A DNA stretch of 64,000 nt from Synechococcus sp. CCY 0621 (GTDB lineage: Bacteria > Cyanobacteriota > Cyanobacteriia > PCC-6307 > Cyanobiaceae). This document shows, one piece after another, positions 45,644 to 54,181 of this stretch. The stretch is from contig NZ_JAFKRH010000015.1 in NCBI RefSeq assembly GCF_019038465.1, positions 124,001 through 188,000 on the forward strand. Direction: 5' to 3'. Below the pieces are notes generated by a model. It did not search any database. It saw only the letters and a program-made list of their open reading frames with translations, and was not told the DNA's origin. Each line of letters starts with the position of its first letter. Within the stretch, counting starts at the first letter, position 1. Made by a program: the position numbers and the translations under genes.

Positions 45644-46204
45644 ATGATCTCCAGCAACGACTTTCGTACCGGCACAACCATCGAACTGGATGGCCAGGTC
45701 TGGCGCGTTGTCGAGTTCCTGCACGTCAAGCCCGGCAAGGGCTCGGCCTTCGTGCGCACCAAGCTCAAGGGCGTGCAGAGCGGCAACGTGGTGGAGAAGA
45801 CCTTCCGCGCCGGGGAGACCATGCCCCAGGCCCAGCTGGAGAAGGCGACGCTCCAGCACACTTACATGGAAGGCGACGATTACGTCTTCATGGACATGGC
45901 CTCCTACGAGGAGACCCGTCTGACCGCCAAGCAGATCGGTGACGGACGCAAATACCTCAAGGAAGGCATGGAGGTGAGCGTGGTCTCCTGGAACGGCAAG
46001 CCCCTTGAGGTGGAGCTGCCCAATTCGGTGGTGCTCGAAGTCACCCAGACCGATCCCGGCGTCAAGGGCGACACCGCCACCGGCGGCACCAAGCCCGCCA
46101 TTGTCGAGACCGGCGCCCAGGTGATGGTGCCCCTGTTCATCACCATCGGCGAGAAGATCAAGGTCGACACCCGTACCGACAGTTATCTGGGCCGGGAGTC
46201 CTGA
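45644..46204 (+). CDS. efp: Elongation factor P
   Basis: EF-P rescues ribosomes stalled at polyproline. The 186-residue protein starts [20 protein letters not shown] and has the modifiable loop [14 protein letters not shown]. The C-terminal signature is near [16 protein letters not shown]. The Lys in KPGKG is the position modified in some bacteria, but no modification enzyme is seen here. It is five bases upstream of accB. Confidence 0.95.
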   Translation: MISSNDFRTGTTIELDGQVWRVVEFLHVKPGKGSAFVRTKLKGVQSGNVVEKTFRAGETMPQAQLEKATLQHTYMEGDDYVFMDMASYEETRLTAKQIGDGRKYLKEGMEVSVVSWNGKPLEVELPNSVVLEVTQTDPGVKGDTATGGTKPAIVETGAQVMVPLFITIGEKIKVDTRTDSYLGRES

Positions 46205-46209
46205 TCGCC

Positions 46210-46704
46210 ATGCAGCTCGATCACGACCAACTGCGCCAGTTGCTGGCCCTGCTCGGGGACAGCGACATCCAGGAGCTCAAGCTCGAAGGCGACGATTTCC
46301 GACTGGAGGTGCGCCGCAACCTGCCGTCGCCGGCACCGGCGACGGTCACCATGGTGCAGGCCCCGGCCGGGCCGGCTCCGCTCGCCCCCATGCCCGTCGC
46401 CCCGGTGGGTGCCGCCCCCGGTCCCTCGGCGCCACCGCCACCGGCCGCCTCGGTGAGGAGCGACCTTCAGGCCGTCACCGCCCCGATGGTGGGCACGTTC
46501 TACCGCTCCTCGGCACCGGGTGAGGCCCCCTTTGTGGAGGTTGGCAGCCGCATCAGCGCCGGCCAGCCGGTCTGCATCCTCGAAGCCATGAAGCTGATGA
46601 ACGAGCTGGAGTGTGAGTTCAGCGGCGAAGTGGTGGAGATCCTGGTGGAGAACGGCACCCCGGTGGAATTCGGTCAGGTGCTGATGCGGATCAAGGCGGC
46701 CTAG
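46210..46704 (+). CDS. accB: Biotin carboxyl carrier protein of acetyl-CoA carboxylase
   Basis: AccB carries biotin between the carboxylase and transferase parts of acetyl-CoA carboxylase, for fatty acid synthesis. The 164-residue protein has a Pro/Ala-rich linker (about 45-85). The C-terminal biotinyl domain has the biotin Lys in ILEAMKLMNELE. The last four bases overlap the convergent pdxA gene. The efp-accB order is common in cyanobacteria. Confidence 0.95.
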   Translation: MQLDHDQLRQLLALLGDSDIQELKLEGDDFRLEVRRNLPSPAPATVTMVQAPAGPAPLAPMPVAPVGAAPGPSAPPPPAASVRSDLQAVTAPMVGTFYRSSAPGEAPFVEVGSRISAGQPVCILEAMKLMNELECEFSGEVVEILVENGTPVEFGQVLMRIKAA

Positions 46705-47696
46705 CCCAGCTCCCAGGCGGTGCGGATCGCCGCCGCCATGCTGTCGGCCCGGGCCACGCCCCGGCCGGCGATTCCGAAGGCGGTGCCGTGGTCGGGGGAG
46801 GTGCGCAGGAAGGGCAGCCCCAGGGTGGTGTTGACGGCGGCGTCGAAGGCCAGCAGCTTCACGGGGATCAGACCCTGATCGTGATAGAGCGCCAGATAGC
46901 CGTCCGCCCCGGCGCCTTCTCCTTTCCAGGCCGCTGCCGCCTCCAACCAGCAGGTGTCCGGCGGCACGGGCCCCTCCAGCCGCACCTCCGGATGCAGGCT
47001 CTGCCACCGCTGCAGGGTGGCGATCAGCCAGTCCTGCTCCTCCCGGCCCAGATGCCCCCCTTCGCCGGCATGGGGGTTGAGGCCGGCCACCACCAGCCGT
47101 GGCTGGCCCTCGAACCGACGGCAGAAGGCCAGCAGGGCCTCCAATCGCCGGCTCACCAGCTCCGGAGTGAGCCGGCCGCTCACCTCGGCCAGGGGGATGT
47201 GGGTGGTGGCCAGCAGGGTGTTGAGCCGCCAGCCGCCGCCGGGCGCCAGGGCGGTGAACAGCATGCCGGCGTCGGTGCTGCCGGTGAGTTCCGCCAGCCG
47301 CTCCGTCTGGCCGGGATAGGCATGGCCGGCTGCCTGCCAGCTGGCCTTGGCGATCGGGGCGGTCACCAGGGTCCGGCCGCCGCCGGCCGCCACCAGCGCC
47401 ACGGCCCGGGTCAGCCAGGCGAAACTCGCGGCGCCGGCGGCAGCGCTGCTGACCCCCGGGACGACCGGCTGCTCCAGCGGCACGTCCTCCAGGCTGAAGT
47501 CGTCGGGGTCGGCCAGGGGCGTGTTGCTGCACGCCAGCAATCGACGGTGGCAGTCGCGCAGCCAGCGGCCGCAGCCCACCAGCACCACCTCCTGGCCGGC
47601 GGGGCGCGGCTGGGCGAGGGCCTTGAGGGTCACCTCGGCGCCGATGCCGGCGGGATCCCCCAGGGCGATGACAAGGCGATCCGCTGTAGTTTTCAT
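46701..47696 (-). CDS. pdxA: 4-hydroxythreonine-4-phosphate dehydrogenase
   Basis: PdxA acts in vitamin B6 synthesis. The 331-residue protein has LVIALGDPAGIGAEVTLKAL at the start. NPHAGEGGHLGREEQDW and YHDQGLIPVKLLAF are the metal and substrate regions. The last part, RTSPDHGTAFGIAGRGVAR, closes the active site. ATG 47696 was chosen. Confidence 0.93.
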   Translation of the reverse strand: MKTTADRLVIALGDPAGIGAEVTLKALAQPRPAGQEVVLVGCGRWLRDCHRRLLACSNTPLADPDDFSLEDVPLEQPVVPGVSSAAAGAASFAWLTRAVALVAAGGGRTLVTAPIAKASWQAAGHAYPGQTERLAELTGSTDAGMLFTALAPGGGWRLNTLLATTHIPLAEVSGRLTPELVSRRLEALLAFCRRFEGQPRLVVAGLNPHAGEGGHLGREEQDWLIATLQRWQSLHPEVRLEGPVPPDTCWLEAAAAWKGEGAGADGYLALYHDQGLIPVKLLAFDAAVNTTLGLPFLRTSPDHGTAFGIAGRGVARADSMAAAIRTAWELG

Positions 47697-47723
47697 GCGA
47701 TCGGGGGTTGTCGGGGTCGGTCC

Positions 47724-47906
47724 ATGGTCCGCTTGCTGCTACTGGGTGCGCTGCTGCTGGGGGGAGGGGTCGCTTTCCGCAACGAATGGGTCGTGGTGGA
47801 CTGGCAGAAGATGGGCAAGGACACGGGAATCTCCAAGCTGATCGACCCCTCGATCTTCGGCGCTCAGAAGAAGTCCTCTGAACAAGACGACAAGCCCTCC
47901 CGGTAG
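47724..47906 (+). CDS. Small membrane-anchored protein
   Basis: The 60-residue ORF has an N-terminal hydrophobic helix (VRLLLLGALLLGGGVAF), then WVVVDWQKMGKDTGISKLID and a short charged tail. Cyanobacterial genomes have similar short ORFs at this site, and none has a known function. The last 43 bases overlap the convergent SDR gene. It is 27 bases past the pdxA start and divergent from it. Confidence 0.55.
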   Translation: MVRLLLLGALLLGGGVAFRNEWVVVDWQKMGKDTGISKLIDPSIFGAQKKSSEQDDKPSR

Positions 47907-48799
47907 GTGGGATAGAGCAGGCGGTAGCCGAGATCCTCCCGGAGCCTTCGGCTGCTGGTGCGTCGATTCTCGCTCCAGAAGCTGCGGGCCATCGGTCCCA
48001 TGCTGGGCGCCACGTCGGCGTAGCGCTGCACGTCCGGCAGCTTGCAGCCCAGCAGGTGGGCGGCCAGGCCCAGGATCTCGCTGGAGGGGCACGGGAAGGT
48101 GTCCGCCAGGATCAGGGTGTCGGGTCTGGCCTGGGGCGGCAGGGCGATGGTGTGCAGCACAGCCCCGACGATGTCGTCGACATGTACCCGGGAGAACACC
48201 TGGCCGGGCTTGTGGATCAGCCGCGCCGTGCCGTTGCGCAGGTTCAGCATCGGATTGCGGCCGGGGCCGTAGATGGCCGGCAGGCGCAGCAGCTGCACCG
48301 GCAGGCCGCTGCGGCGCCAGGCCTGCTCACAGGCCAGCCGGGCCTGGCTGCGCTCCAGCAGCGGCCGGGTGGGACTCGTCTCGTCCACCCAGGCACCATC
48401 GGTGTCGCCGTAGACCCCGGTGGTGGAGAGGTAGCCCACCCAGGCGGGATCGAGGCGCCGCAACTGGGCCTCCAGCGACTCGAGCACCGGATCCCGGCCG
48501 CCGGCATTGGGCGGGATCGTCACCAGCACATGGCTCACCCCGGCCAGGTCCGCCGGGGTGGGCAGTGCCCCCTGGTCGGGATCGAAGTGCAGCCAGCCCG
48601 GCTCGTTGGCGCTTGGGGAGGGCTGGCGGTGGGTGAGCAGCACCGGCACGCCGGCCGCCTCCAGCGCCTGGGCCACACGCCGCCCGGTGTAGCCCCCGCC
48701 GAGCACCAGCAGCCGGCCGATGGCAGCGGCGGCAGCGGCAAGGGCCGGGTGGTCGATCCGATCGGTAACGGCCACCGGGTTGACAGATTCCATCGACAT
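47864..48799 (-). CDS. SDR-family nucleoside-diphosphate-sugar epimerase-like protein
   Basis: The 311-residue Rossmann protein has LLVLGGGYTGRRVAQAL, a dinucleotide-binding motif of the extended SDR type. YLSTTGVYGDTDGAW and VHVDDIVGAV match the YeeZ-like/atypical SDR group. Substrate and role are unknown. ATG 48799 (MSMESV) was chosen, though an upstream frame continues. Confidence 0.75.
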   Translation of the reverse strand: MSMESVNPVAVTDRIDHPALAAAAAAIGRLLVLGGGYTGRRVAQALEAAGVPVLLTHRQPSPSANEPGWLHFDPDQGALPTPADLAGVSHVLVTIPPNAGGRDPVLESLEAQLRRLDPAWVGYLSTTGVYGDTDGAWVDETSPTRPLLERSQARLACEQAWRRSGLPVQLLRLPAIYGPGRNPMLNLRNGTARLIHKPGQVFSRVHVDDIVGAVLHTIALPPQARPDTLILADTFPCPSSEILGLAAHLLGCKLPDVQRYADVAPSMGPMARSFWSENRRTSSRRLREDLGYRLLYPTYREGLSSCSEDFF

Positions 48800-48947
48800 C
48801 AGTACATCTGTATCACTGTCTGATCCCCATCCCGTGACCACCTCCTCGTTCCAGGCCAGTCTCCCTGTCGGCCTCGCACCGGCGCCTACCACGGGCCGTC
48901 CCCACAGCCGCCCCCTCCCCAGTGGCGGCGGCAACCGCCTGGGCTCG

Positions 48948-49091
48948 ATGCCCCGGGCCCGGACCACCACGCCCCTGCTGCTGGCGGTTGGGCTGGTGCT
49001 CGGGGCCGTGCTGCTGGCGCCGGAGCAGCCCCGCGATCAGGAGGCTATCTGCCACCGCCACAACGGCGTGGAGGCCTGCCGGGTCTGGTGA
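48948..49091 (+). CDS. Small cyanobacterial protein with C-terminal CRVW
   Basis: The 47-residue ORF has a hydrophobic segment (LLLAVGLVLGAVLLAP) and a tail ICHRHNGVEACRVW. Short picocyanobacterial proteins with this Cys-x6-8-Cys-x-VW ending are familiar, so it is probably real despite its size. It is likely membrane-anchored or exported, with a disulfide. Its 3' end overlaps the convergent HNH gene by 55 bases. Confidence 0.55.
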   Translation: MPRARTTTPLLLAVGLVLGAVLLAPEQPRDQEAICHRHNGVEACRVW

Positions 49092-49474
49092 GTCACTTCG
49101 GCCTCGGCCGCCGTGGCTGTCTCCGCTTCAACGGGCGCCACCCATTGCAGCAGCCGCAGTGCCAGGCGCAGGTCACCATCGGTCCAGGCCCGCAGGGCCA
49201 TCGCCCGGCGCGGGTCGTAGAAGGGCTGGCTTCGGTACCAGGTGAAGGCATCGCTGTCGCCCTTGCGGCCGTTGCAGCCCAGGCAGGCCGGCACACAGTT
49301 TTCGGTGATGCTCTGGCCGCCGCGGCTCAGCGGATGCACGTGGTCGATGGATTCGGAGGCCTCGCCGCAATAGAGGCACCGACGGCCGGTCATCCGGTGC
49401 AGCGACTGTCGCCATCGTCGCGCTCGCAGCTTGGGGCAGAGATCTTCGAGAAAGACTCCATCCCTGGCCTGCAT
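49037..49474 (-). CDS. HNH endonuclease
   Basis: The 145-residue protein has an HNH nuclease fold: RRCLYCGEASESIDHVHPL, with the DH pair, then CVPACLGCNGRKGD. Two C-x2-C pairs bind the structural zinc. The rest is helical. Similar stand-alone HNH proteins occur in cyanobacteria. It diverges from the SNF2-type helicase with 60 bases between, and a shared function is possible but unproven. Confidence 0.85.
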   Translation of the reverse strand: MQARDGVFLEDLCPKLRARRWRQSLHRMTGRRCLYCGEASESIDHVHPLSRGGQSITENCVPACLGCNGRKGDSDAFTWYRSQPFYDPRRAMALRAWTDGDLRLALRLLQWVAPVEAETATAAEAEVTHQTRQASTPLWRWQIAS

Positions 49475-49534
49475 CAGCGCGCCTCGGTTGGCGGAAGTTT
49501 GCCCTCAGCGCCCCGGCTGTCAATGTGTTCTTGA

Positions 49535-51139
49535 TTGCTTTTTGCCGCATTGGCCACCCCCCTGGTGCAGATGCGCCTGGGCGCCTCGGGTCTGATCGAA
49601 GTTGTCAGTCCCTTCGATGCGGTGACCCAGGCGCACCTGCGGGCGATCCGCCCCCGCGGGCAGTGGCTCAGCCGACGCGGCTGCTGGCAGTTTCCCCTCG
49701 AGGCGGCCGCCGCGTTGCAGCAGCAGTGCGCCGGCCGCTTTCCGGTCACACCGGAGTTGGAGCAGTGGTTCGCCTGGCTGTCGCAGCCCCTGCCGCCCCT
49801 GCCCCCGCACCGGGCCCTGGTGGCGGCGGCCGCCGCCGAGGAGGACATGCCCGATGGCCGCCGGTTGTTCCGCCATCAGCGGCAGGCGGTGCGCTGGTTG
49901 CTGGCCCGGCGCGGGGCTGTGCTGGCCGATGCGATGGGCCTCGGCAAGACCCTCAGTGCCCTGGTGGCCGGCCGTGCCCTGGTGCGCCTGGCCGACTGCC
50001 GGCTGGTGGTGGTGGCCCCGGCGGGGCTGCATCATCACTGGCGGCAGGAGGCGGCGGGGCTGGGTCTGCGGCTGGAGCTGCACAGCTGGGCCCGGTTGCC
50101 TGCCGAGCTGCCGGACGCCGGCACGGTGTTGATCGCCGATGAGGCCCACTTCGCCCAGACGATCCACGCCGCCCGCACCCAGGCGTTCCTGCGGCTGGCC
50201 CGCCATCCACGCCTGCGGGCGATCTGGCTGCTCACCGGTACGCCGATGAAGAATGGCCGGCCGGTCCAGCTGTTTCCCCTGCTGGCGGCCATCGGCCACC
50301 CCCTGGGAGCCGACCAGCGCCACTTTGAGGAGCGCTACTGCCAGGGGCACTGGCGCGAGCAGGGGGGGCGGCGGATCTGGCAGGCCAGCGGCGCCAGCCA
50401 GCTGGAGGAGCTGCAGCGGTTGGTGCGGCCCCTGGTGCTGCATCGGCGTAAGGGGCAGTGCCTCGACCTGCCGCCCAAGCAGCGGCTGGAGCGGCCCGTG
50501 AGCCTCGACGCCGCCGAGGCCGTGGCCTTCGAGCGGGCCCTGCAGGAGCGGATCGACGACTACCGCCGCCGGGCCTGGGCCGGTGAGGTGCGCCGCGATG
50601 CCGAAGCCCTGGCCGTGTTCACGGCCCTGCGCCAGATCGCTTCGCGCCACAAGCTGGCCGCCACCTCCGAACTGGTCGCCGACCTGCGGGACCGTGGCGA
50701 AGCGGTGGTGGTGTTCACGGCCTTCGTGGCCACCGCCCTGGCCCTGCACCGGCAGATCGGCCACGGTGACGACGGGGGGCCCCTGGTCGGCGCCGTGCCC
50801 CCGGCCCAGCGGCAGAGGCTGGTGGATGCCTTTCAGTCGGGGCGCAGCCCCGTGCTGATCGCCACTTACGGCACCGGGGGCCTGGGGTTCACCCTGCACC
50901 GGGCCAGGCACGTGGTGCTGGTCGAACGGCCCTGGACCCCGGGCGACGCCGAGCAGGCCGAAGACCGCTGCCACCGGATCGGCATGGGCGCCGCGCTCAC
51001 CAGCCACTGGCTGCAACTGGGCGTCGCCGATCGACTGGTGGACGACCTGATCGCCAGCAAGGCCGAACGGATTTCCCTGCTGCTGCAGCGCCAGCGGGCC
51101 CTGCCGGCGCTGGTGCGCCAGTGGCTCGACAGCGTCTAG
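49535..51139 (+). CDS. SNF2-family helicase with HARP-like N-terminus
   Basis: The protein has about 534 residues. The N-terminal 70 residues (IRPRGQWLSRRGCWQFPLEA) resemble the HARP domain of SMARCAL1-type annealing helicases. The two SNF2 lobes follow: Walker A ADAMGLGKTLSALV, DEAH-like IADEAHFAQTI, LLTGTPMKNG, and motif V/VI TYGTGGLGFTLH with QAEDRCHRIG. It probably remodels stalled forks or protein-DNA contacts, which is inferred from family. The start is uncertain: TTG 49535, TTG 49550, GTG 49565 or ATG 49571. Confidence 0.85.
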   Translation: MLFAALATPLVQMRLGASGLIEVVSPFDAVTQAHLRAIRPRGQWLSRRGCWQFPLEAAAALQQQCAGRFPVTPELEQWFAWLSQPLPPLPPHRALVAAAAAEEDMPDGRRLFRHQRQAVRWLLARRGAVLADAMGLGKTLSALVAGRALVRLADCRLVVVAPAGLHHHWRQEAAGLGLRLELHSWARLPAELPDAGTVLIADEAHFAQTIHAARTQAFLRLARHPRLRAIWLLTGTPMKNGRPVQLFPLLAAIGHPLGADQRHFEERYCQGHWREQGGRRIWQASGASQLEELQRLVRPLVLHRRKGQCLDLPPKQRLERPVSLDAAEAVAFERALQERIDDYRRRAWAGEVRRDAEALAVFTALRQIASRHKLAATSELVADLRDRGEAVVVFTAFVATALALHRQIGHGDDGGPLVGAVPPAQRQRLVDAFQSGRSPVLIATYGTGGLGFTLHRARHVVLVERPWTPGDAEQAEDRCHRIGMGAALTSHWLQLGVADRLVDDLIASKAERISLLLQRQRALPALVRQWLDSV

Positions 51140-51150
51140 GGCGGCGTGAC

Positions 51151-51567
51151 TCAGCCCCCCGCCTTGGCGGGTTCCTCCTCGGTGCAGCTGCGCTGCCGCA
51201 CCTCCAGGTCCTGGCGCAGGATCGGATCCAGCTTGCCCTTGGGCGCCGCGGCGGCCAGGGTGGTGGCCTGGGCGATGTCCCGGCAGGCGGCGGCGGTGTT
51301 CCCGGCCAGGGTGTGCAGCAGGAAGCGTTCGTTCAGGGGGCCGGGATCCTTCGGGAAGGCCGCCACCACCTTGTCGCACTGCTGCAGCGCGCTGGGCAGG
51401 TCCTCCAGCTTCACGGTGCGCAGGCAGTCCTCGCGGGTGATCGGTCGCTGGGGAAGGGGCTGCTCGACGCAGCCGCCGAGCACCAGGGCCAGCAGCAGCA
51501 CAAGGGGCGGTCGCCGCTGGCGCGCGGTGGGGGCGTGCACGCCGGCCCGCTCAGTTGTAACGCTCAC
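51151..51567 (-). CDS. Putative lipoprotein of unknown function
   Basis: The 138-residue ORF has a lipobox-like LALVLGGC at about residues 26-33. The remainder is helical, with QPLPQRPITREDCL and a final Cys. It is likely membrane-anchored in the periplasm. No domain was recognised. It overlaps the start of the neighbouring - strand ORF by 17 bases, so the two may be co-transcribed. Confidence 0.6.
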   Translation of the reverse strand: MSVTTERAGVHAPTARQRRPPLVLLLALVLGGCVEQPLPQRPITREDCLRTVKLEDLPSALQQCDKVVAAFPKDPGPLNERFLLHTLAGNTAAACRDIAQATTLAAAAPKGKLDPILRQDLEVRQRSCTEEEPAKAGG

Positions 51568-52003
51568 TCCGGGTCATGCCGCTGCCACCAGCCTTACCAC
51601 CGCCGACGACCGAGATGGCGGTGGGGCTGGGTTCGGGGCTGGTCGCGGAGCTGCTGGGGGTGCGCGGCGCATACAGATCGCCCAGGAACCGGCCGCAATC
51701 GGGGAAGGTGCCGGGGTTCTGAACCACGGCCTCGGTGATCATCACCGCGGCATGTTCAGGGGAGGTCTTGAACAGACCGGCGCTCTGGCGCTTGATCAGG
51801 GCATAGGAGGCCGTCCAGCTGACTTCGTGGACGTTGCCGTTGTTGCGCATGAAGCAGTACACCTGGGCGCCCTTGCCCCCGGGCCCCTCGATGTCATTGC
51901 CGGCGCGGGCGCTCTGTGCTGTGCCGGCGGTGGCGAGCAGGCCGGCTGCCGCCGCCAGGACGAGGGGGCCCAGTCGGCGAAGGAGAAAGTGGCGTGTGGC
52001 CAT
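51551..52003 (-). CDS. Exported cyanobacterial protein, DUF6554-like
   Basis: The 150-residue protein has a signal peptide (LVLAAAAGLLATAGTAQSA). A conserved core follows: AQVYCFMRNNGNVHEVSWTA, then FKTSPEHAAVMITEAV and FPDCGRFLGDLY. I associate this sequence type with a picocyanobacterial family called DUF6554, but the name was recalled, not searched. The tail is Ser/Pro-rich and less conserved. Function unknown. Confidence 0.6.
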   Translation of the reverse strand: MATRHFLLRRLGPLVLAAAAGLLATAGTAQSARAGNDIEGPGGKGAQVYCFMRNNGNVHEVSWTASYALIKRQSAGLFKTSPEHAAVMITEAVVQNPGTFPDCGRFLGDLYAPRTPSSSATSPEPSPTAISVVGGGKAGGSGMTRSERYN

Positions 52004-52066
52004 CGGACCGCAAGGGAAGAACGAGGTGGCCCAACGTATCGACCCCTGCGCGGCTGTCCAGGGTGG

Positions 52067-52594
52067 TCAGCCGCCCGGCGGGGCGGCGGCGGCGGGGAGC
52101 ACCAGCTTCACCACCAGCGGCAGGATCACCAGCACGGTGATCAGCCGCACCGCATGCAGGCTGGCCACGGCCGCCCCGACGCCGAACTCCGCCCCGACCA
52201 GGCTCATGCCGCTGATGCCCCCCGGGGCCGCCCCCAGCAGGGCCACCACCGGGTCGACGCCCATCAGGCGGCTGCAGCCAAAGCCCACCACCAGACCGGT
52301 GACCACCAGGGTGACCGTGATCAGCAGCGCGGGCCGCCACAGCTGGCGCAGCTCCAGCAGGGCCGTGCCGGTGAGGCCCGTGCCGATCACCGTGCCGATG
52401 CCGATTTCCAGCAGGGTGCGGGACCCGACCGGCCACTGGGCCACCTCGAGCCGTCCGGTCACGCTGACCAGGGCGGCCCCCAGCAGGGCCCCGGCCAGCG
52501 GCGCCGCCGGGATGCCGGTGCGCAGGGCCAGCAGGCCGCCGGTGAGTCCCGCCATCAGATACAGCAACAGATGCCAGGGCTGGTGCATCGTCAT
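52067..52594 (-). CDS. AbrB-type membrane protein (half-length)
   Basis: The 175-residue protein has about five transmembrane helices, with LYLMAGLTGGLLALRTGIPA and a later ALLGAAPGGISGMSLVGAE. The PGGISGM motif is typical of the AbrB/COG3180 membrane family, in which many members have two repeats. This protein has one repeat, so it may dimerise. Function is not established. Do not confuse it with the DNA-binding AbrB. Confidence 0.75.
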   Translation of the reverse strand: MTMHQPWHLLLYLMAGLTGGLLALRTGIPAAPLAGALLGAALVSVTGRLEVAQWPVGSRTLLEIGIGTVIGTGLTGTALLELRQLWRPALLITVTLVVTGLVVGFGCSRLMGVDPVVALLGAAPGGISGMSLVGAEFGVGAAVASLHAVRLITVLVILPLVVKLVLPAAAAPPGG

Positions 52595-52699
52595 GGAGCC
52601 CGATCAACAGGGCCCACTCTGGGAGATCGCTGCCGCTGATGCTTGAGGCGGCCGTCCGGGTGTGTTGTCATGCGGCACAGCCCCGTTGCTTTCCCCGCC

Positions 52700-52984
52700 A
52701 TGGCCCCCGCCTCGGTGTCGTTCCGCATCAGCCGCAATGCTGAAGATCTCGCCGAAACCATCCATGCCCTTTCCCAGCGCCTGGTGACCCTGGAGCAGCG
52801 TCTGGCGGCGATGGAACTTCAGGCGTCGAACCAGGCCCGCCCGGAGCCGGAAGAACTGGCCAGCCTCGACAACGTCGAGCGTCTGCTGCAGGACTGCCGC
52901 CATCTGCTGGAGATCGGCGTCAGCTCCGAGGCACCCCCTGTGGTCGCCAGCATCGACGACGTTCCCTACCCTTCCGCCGCCTGA
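52700..52984 (+). CDS. Small coiled-coil protein of unknown function
   Basis: The 94-residue ORF from ATG 52700 has a helical core, NAEDLAETIHALSQRLVTLE, which is likely a coiled coil. ATG 52670 would add ten residues. The family is unknown. It follows the - strand AbrB-like gene by about 105 bases. Confidence 0.55.
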   Translation: MAPASVSFRISRNAEDLAETIHALSQRLVTLEQRLAAMELQASNQARPEPEELASLDNVERLLQDCRHLLEIGVSSEAPPVVASIDDVPYPSAA

Positions 52985-53034
52985 GGCCGCGCATCCCCCT
53001 GGTCAGGGGTGTCAAAATGAAAAGAAAGGTGGTC

Positions 53035-53286
53035 ATGGCCTTCCCCACTTCCCCTTACCAGTCTTCTTCCAACAACCTGCATGGGCAAGGTGCCGCCTCT
53101 CGCGCGGCCATCCCTGCCCCCCACTGCCAGTTACGCCGCCACTCCCAGGAGGAAGGTGATCACCAGCTCGAGAAGCTGGAGTTCGCCCTCGCCGTTGCCC
53201 TCACCCGCGGCGATCAGCAGCGCTCCGACCAGCTGCGCTCCCAGATCGCAGCCCTGGGTGGGAATCAGGAAGAACCGGGCACCTGA
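53035..53286 (+). CDS. Small UVR-motif-like protein
   Basis: The 83-residue ORF from ATG 53035, with AGGTGG just upstream, ends in a helix HQLEKLEFALAVALTRGDQQ followed by RSDQLRSQIAAL. This spacing of acidic and basic residues resembles the UVR helical hairpin of UvrB/C. The match is loose, so a role in repair is only a suggestion. The N-terminal half is low complexity. Confidence 0.5.
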   Translation: MAFPTSPYQSSSNNLHGQGAASRAAIPAPHCQLRRHSQEEGDHQLEKLEFALAVALTRGDQQRSDQLRSQIAALGGNQEEPGT

Positions 53287-53309
53287 ACAGCCCGGGCGAC
53301 AACCATGGG

Positions 53310-53348
53310 GGGGAGATCATTCAAAACCTCCCCAATCATTTCTTTTTT
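53310..53348 (+). terminator. Possible Rho-independent terminator after UVR-like ORF
   Basis: GGGGAG (53310-53315) pairs with CTCCCC (53328-53333) over a 12-base loop, and a thymine-rich run follows at 53339-53348. The five-base gap before the run and the 6-bp stem make it a moderate match. Confidence 0.4.
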
Positions 53349-53473
53349 GTGCCAGAGGCCTCCTGATGGCTCTGGACCATATGTTGTGCAGTAAGATCCC
53401 AAAACGAAGGGGACTGTTGGATGCCAACGGACCCGTTGTGAATGTCTTTGATAGTGCGACATCCTCGCCGGCC

Positions 53474-53740
53474 ATGATTGTCTTCAACCCGACTGCCCCC
53501 GTCACCTTGACGCTGGACCCTCCACTGCGTGCAAGGTCCAGCGTCTCGCCGCTGTCCGATCCCACCGCTCGCCAGCGCCTGCTGCTCCAGGCGGCCACCC
53601 TCAACGAACAGGCGCGTGCGGCGGCCACCGGAGGTGATCTGGAAGGCTCGGCGCGGGCGATCCTGGAGGCCCTTGATTGTGAGCGGCGTGCCGGTGGCCT
53701 TGGTCTGCAGGTGCTCCAGCTGATCAAGCCTCGCGCCTGA
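53474..53740 (+). CDS. Small helical protein of cyanobacterial type
   Basis: The 88-residue ORF from ATG 53474 reads MIVFNPTAPVTLTLDPPLRA. Its helical body is RLLLQAATLNEQARAAATGG, followed by LDCERRAGGLGLQVLQLIK. The last part is repeated across picocyanobacterial ORFs of this kind. The frame continues upstream to an ATG at 53366 and a GTG at 53440, so the start is uncertain. Function unknown. Confidence 0.55.
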   Translation: MIVFNPTAPVTLTLDPPLRARSSVSPLSDPTARQRLLLQAATLNEQARAAATGGDLEGSARAILEALDCERRAGGLGLQVLQLIKPRA

Positions 53741-54048
53741 GCGCGCTTGTTCAGCCCCTTGGAGGCATCGCTCTTGCCCACGTTGTCGGGCGGGAGAACC
53801 ACCTGTGCATCCGTTGGCGCCGCCACACCACCACAAGGGCCGGCCGTTTTGCCCCGGTACCGCCAATGGAGCTGAATGGGGCTCCTGAGCAACATCGACG
53901 CGAGTTTCAATCGATTGGAGTGCAAGCAGAGACAGGGCCTTAATCGGTGTCACAGCGACGTCTTGGCTCGTGCTGCTTGATGCAGACCATGAGGAAAGTC
54001 CGCAAGCTCGCTGCTTTTCAAGTCTTCTTTTTGTTAAGGCTTTGCCAA
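53741..54048. other. Gene-free stretch before tRNA-Gly
   Basis: No convincing gene is present. TGAGGAAAGTCCG near 53990 resembles a universal RNase P RNA motif, but the flanks do not fold or match, so it is not called. The sequence is slightly AT-richer near the tRNA end. Confidence 0.5.
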
Positions 54049-54119
54049 GCGGGTGACCGGATTCGAACCGGCGACGTTCAGCTTGGGAAGCTGACATTCT
54101 ACCACTGAATTACACCCGC
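54049..54119 (-). tRNA. tRNA-Gly(CCC)
   Basis: The - strand folds into a 71-base cloverleaf. The acceptor stem GCGGGTG/CACCCGC is perfect. The D stem is ATTC/GAAT. The anticodon stem is TCAGC/GCTGA with loop TTCCCAA, giving anticodon CCC, which reads GGG. The T arm has the standard TTCGAAT loop. CCA is not encoded. Confidence 0.93.
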
Positions 54120-54181
54120 ATTTGATCACACTAGCAAGGCTCTGGGCGGCTTTCGGGCGCCCAGAGCCACTGCACCGCCTG

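Noticed and set aside
53980-54010. TGAGGAAAGTCCG resembling RNase P RNA
   Set aside because: Only the short universal motif matches; the flanking sequence lacks the other conserved helices and the expected length.
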